A DNA stretch of 64,000 nt, from contig NZ_CP009962.1 of assembly GCF_000786695.1 (NCBI RefSeq), positions 2,790,001 through 2,854,000 on the forward strand, read 5' to 3'. The notes beneath the pieces were generated by a model. The model did not search any database. It saw only the letters and a program-made list of their open reading frames with translations, and was not told the DNA's origin. The translations under genes were made by a program, and so were the position numbers. The stretch is from Collimonas arenae. GTDB lineage: Bacteria; Pseudomonadota; Gammaproteobacteria; Burkholderiales; Burkholderiaceae_D. Positions 62,601 to 64,000 of the stretch are shown piece by piece; the first letter of the stretch is position 1, and each line of letters starts with the position of its first letter.

Positions 62601-64000
62601 GCGTCAACGCGCTGGCTGCAGGCACGAATGCGACGGCGGCGGGTGCGAGTGCGGTAGCGATGGGCGATGGTTCTACCGCCAGCGCGAACGGTGCAATCGC
62701 GGTTGGTCAGAATGCGACGGCTGGCAATGTGAATACGGTTGCACTGGGAGTGGGTGCACAGGCGACAGGTAGCAATTCTATTGCTCAGGGAACCGGTGCA
62801 ATCGCAAATTCAACCGGTGCAATCGCCATCGGCCAAAGCGCGACGGCGACTGGCGGTCAGGCTGTATCGATCGGCGTCGGCAATACCGCCAGCGGCAACG
62901 GCGCGGTAGCGATTGGTGATCCGAACATAGCGACGGGAACAGGGGCAGTGGCGATGGGCGCGAATAACACGGCCACCGGTCAGGGCGCGATTGCGCTGGG
63001 GAACAGCAGCAGTGCGGTCGGACAGGGCGCTGTCGCATTGGGTAACAACTCAATGGCAAAAGCTGCCGGTGGATTAGCCTTCGGCGATACGGCAACGGCT
63101 AACAATGCTGGCGATGTGGCGCTGGGTTCGGGTTCGGTCACGGCAGCAGCGATAGCGGCGCCAAGTGCGGTAATCAATGGCACCACCTACAACTTTGCCG
63201 GCGCCACACCGACGTCAACGGTCAGCGTAGGCAGCGTAGGCAACGAACGTACCATCACGAATGTTGCTGCCGGCCGGCTCAGCGCCACAAGCACCGATGC
63301 CGTCAACGGTTCACAGTTGAGCGCGACCAACACTGCGGTGGACAACATTGGCAATACTATCAACAATATCAATAACGGTGGAGGCATCAAATATTTCCAT
63401 GCCAACTCCACCGATCCGGACAGCATTGCGGTTGGCGCCAATAGCGTGGCGATCGGCCCCAACGCAGTTTCCAGCATCGCCAATTCGGTGGCGCTGGGCG
63501 CCAATGCGACGACGGCAGCGGCGGTCGCCGTGAGTTCCGTGACAGTGGGGATGACTACCTTCGGCACCTTCGCTGGTAGTACGCCAGTCGGCGTGGTCAG
63601 CGTCGGTTCTGCCGGCGCGGCGCGCCAGGTGACGAACGTGGCGGCAGGCCAGATCACGGCAACCAGCACCGACGCAGTGAATGGTAGCCAGTTATATTCG
63701 GTAGCCAGCGAACTGAATACCGCGATCACCAACATCTCGAATTTGTCCACCGGACTCAGCACCACTAACAGTACTCTGGGAGGTCTGTCGACGACAATCA
63801 ACAACGCAGGCGGCAAGGCGCCGGTGACATCCAGCGAAGGTAGCAGCTTTGTCGGCAACGTGGGAGCCGCAGGCAGCAATTCGCTTGCGGTAGGTACCAA
63901 TGCTGTTGCTACCGGCCAGAACTCGACTGCCACTGGTCAGGGCGCTGTGGCGAATGCTGCAGCCACAACGGCTACCGGTGCAGGGGCCTCTGCCACAGCC
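56672..64000 (+). CDS. Giant trimeric autotransporter adhesin 2 (YadA/Hia family), 3' end outside the window
   Basis: ATG 56672 follows CCAGGAGCCAATC. The frame stays open to the window end (2443 codons) and has no stop. The extended signal peptide (MNKVYRIIWSKVTGDYCVVG, then ELAKSKGKG) and hydrophobic core (CIASIFLMGSMVNVAWA) match adhesin 1. The head region to about 57680 is specific to this copy; from about 57690 on, blocks match adhesin 1 closely. Seven stalk modules (markers near 58755, 59345, 59999, 60653, 61307, 61898, 62531) are followed by the same pre-anchor region as adhesin 1, offset by about 10,666 bases, so the anchor should end roughly 500 bases past the window. It is a second outer-membrane adhesin that may differ in ligand through its head. 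Confidence 0.93.
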   Translation, partial: MNKVYRIIWSKVTGDYCVVGELAKSKGKGKTNICRFQATRLSDVIGQNFLVKPIVRCIASIFLMGSMVNVAWAGSVISCTSAGNYVGSANNSAAWGAAVVSNGFEDQCNGSSGLILAEGNASDGAAFISLGNMGTNGATGLIRMNAPGGFIVGGAQWLQMGLNATANALSGIAIGNGANANNQDAVAIGAVANGVKPLANGAFSVALGPAARALAFEATSIGTNSTASNSQDQAFGAAASAQGAGSNYIFQKSNPSNVGNFAGINPLDLAVAPGAATAMGSAAHANGASATAYGDNANALASGTTAVGGLANASGANATALGMNANASAAASLAAGNGATASGAGATAIGANATAGAVAAAQNAVAVGGQSSVVAAATSGIAVGRGATVNGAFGIAQGDGTVSGATGQNVAIGSSGTTANSSTAAGGAVAIGRGQKATGNGAVAIGDPNVSNGTGAVAMGANNIAAGDTGGATAANGAVAIGSGNNAIGQGSVALGNNSTASVAGGLALGDTAAAKGANGVALGSGATANNANDVALGNGSITAAPNPTATGTVGGVTYNYAGTTPASVVSVGAPGSERQVTNVAAGQVTATSTDAINGSQLFATNTAINSLSTSTSTGLSTTNSNVASLSTGLSTTNSNVTSLSTGLSTTNSNVALLSTSTSTGIISLSTGLSTTNSNVTSLSTSTSTAISAAKTHYYSVNDNGTQQGNYNNDGATGVNALAAGTNATAAGASAVAMGDGSTASASGAIAVGQNATASNANAVALGSGSVTAAANPTATGAIGGVTYNYAGTTPASVVSVGAPGSERQVTNVAAGRVTATSTDAINGSQLFATNTAINSLSTSTSTGLSTTNSNVTSLSTGITSLSTGLSTTNSNVAALSTSTSTAINAAKTHYYSVNDNGTQQANYNNDGATGVNALAAGTNATAAGASAVAVGDSSTASASGAVAVGQNATAGNVNAVALGSGSVTAAANPTATGTIGGVTYNYAGTTPASVVSVGAPGSERQVTNVAAGQVTATSTDAINGSQLFATNTAINSLSTSTSTGLSTTNSNVASLSTGLSTTNSNVTSLSTGITSLSTGITSLSTGLSTTNSNVASLSTSTSTAINAAKTHYYSVNDNGTQQGNYNNDGATGVNALAAGTNATAAGASAVAVGDSSTASASGAVAVGQNATAGNVNAVALGSGSVTAAANPTATGTIGGVTYNYAGTTPASVVSVGAPGSERQVTNVAAGQVTATSTDAINGSQLFATNTAINSLSTSTSTGLSTTNSNVASLSTGLSTTNSNVTSLSTGITSLSTGITSLSTGLSTTNSNVASLSTSTSTAINAAKTHYYSVNDNGTQQGNYNNDGATGVNALAAGTNATAAGASAVAVGDSSTASASGAVAVGQNATAGNVNAVALGSGSVTAAANPTATGTIGGVTYNYAGTTPASVVSVGAPGSERQVTNVAAGQVTATSTDAINGSQLFATNTAINSLSTSTSTGLSTTNSNVASLSTGLSTTNSNVTSLSTGITSLSTGITSLSTGLSTTNSNVASLSTSTSTAINAAKTHYYSVNDNGTQQGNYNNDGATGVNALAAGTNATAAGASAVAVGDSSTASASGAVAVGQNATAGNVNAVALGSGSVTAAANPTATGTIGGVTYNYAGTTPASVVSVGAPGSERQVTNVAAGQVTATSTDAINGSQLFATNTAINSLSTSTSTGLSTTNSNVTSLSTGITSLSTGLSTTNSNVASLSTSTSTAINAAKTHYYSVNDNGTQQGNYNNDGATGVNALAAGTNATAAGASAVAVGDGSTASASGAVAVGQNATASNANAVALGSGSVTAAANPTATGAIGGVTYNYAGTTPASVVSVGAPGSERQVTNVAAGQVTATSTDAINGSQLFATNTAINSLSTSTSTGLSTTNSNVSSLSTGLSTTNSNVTSLSTGITSLSTGLSTTNSNVAALSTSTSTAINAAKTHYYSVNDNGTQQGNYNNDGATGVNALAAGTNATAAGASAVAMGDGSTASANGAIAVGQNATAGNVNTVALGVGAQATGSNSIAQGTGAIANSTGAIAIGQSATATGGQAVSIGVGNTASGNGAVAIGDPNIATGTGAVAMGANNTATGQGAIALGNSSSAVGQGAVALGNNSMAKAAGGLAFGDTATANNAGDVALGSGSVTAAAIAAPSAVINGTTYNFAGATPTSTVSVGSVGNERTITNVAAGRLSATSTDAVNGSQLSATNTAVDNIGNTINNINNGGGIKYFHANSTDPDSIAVGANSVAIGPNAVSSIANSVALGANATTAAAVAVSSVTVGMTTFGTFAGSTPVGVVSVGSAGAARQVTNVAAGQITATSTDAVNGSQLYSVASELNTAITNISNLSTGLSTTNSTLGGLSTTINNAGGKAPVTSSEGSSFVGNVGAAGSNSLAVGTNAVATGQNSTATGQGAVANAAATTATGAGASATA
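59345..61698 (+). repeat. Consecutive identical 654-bp modules in adhesin 2
   Basis: Markers at 59348, 60002, 60656 and 61310 are exactly 654 bases apart (218 codons, in frame). Compared by eye, the modules starting at about 59400, 60060 and 60710, and the first part of the fourth, show no differences. Adhesin 1 carries a near-identical copy at about 51214-51868. Confidence 0.9.

Overview
The window looks like a chromosomal accessory region of a Gram-negative betaproteobacterium, most likely an Oxalobacteraceae-type member of the Burkholderiales (Collimonas/Herbaspirillum-like). This is inferred from the Omp32-type porin, two LysR regulators, chaperone-usher fimbriae, very large YadA-type adhesins with extended signal peptides, and the general codon style. 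No ribosomal or housekeeping marker is present, so the genus is not proven.

Layout. 1-5345: end of a chaperone-usher fimbrial operon (chaperone tail, usher, an unrecognised 52-residue ORF, two-domain tip adhesin), then a decayed higB toxin with an intact higA antitoxin. 5424-9957: divergent hybrid histidine kinase and RcsB-like response regulator with a small ORF between them. 10238-10860: ParE/Phd toxin-antitoxin pair. 11060-18065: amino-acid uptake locus (LysR, M20 amidohydrolase, periplasmic binding protein, porin, two permeases, ATPase). 18632-22995: MacAB-like tripartite exporter with two FtsX-type permeases. 23205-33063: SDR oxidoreductase, LysR, two exported alpha/beta hydrolases, an NTF2-like protein, a large winged-helix/ATPase regulator, a LuxR-type regulator, a DUF4124-like protein and a 3-methyladenine DNA glycosylase.

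33273-34496 is the most exciting locus. A 26-codon gene not annotated by size-based ORF calling ends in the residues AWYIWY and is followed on the same strand by a cytochrome P450. AWYIWY is the core of tryptorubin A, the founding atropopeptide, a P450-crosslinked RiPP described from actinobacteria. The window therefore appears to hold an atropopeptide gene cluster in a proteobacterium. The P450 N-terminus is split by an apparent frameshift. A hairpin-rich 480-bp intergenic region separates the pair from a divergent HilA-like winged-helix/TPR regulator.

36416-40760 is a CHASE2 kinase / FecR-LysM / OmpR-type regulator operon. 41233-64000 is an adhesin island: a BamE-OmpA lipoprotein resembling TpgA, an IS5-type transposase fragment, a second HilA-like regulator, a 2964-residue trimeric autotransporter adhesin (TAA), a second TpgA-like protein, an IS3 remnant, a frameshifted DUF4019 gene, and a second giant TAA that runs off the window. 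The two TAAs share near-identical stalk modules, and the second carries consecutive, apparently exact 654-bp repeats. Leader DNA of the first TAA is duplicated before the DUF4019 relic.

Dispersed through the window are short mobile repeats (about 100-180 bp) with two kinds of terminal inverted repeat but a shared internal core. All functional statements are read from sequence by eye; no database search was run.
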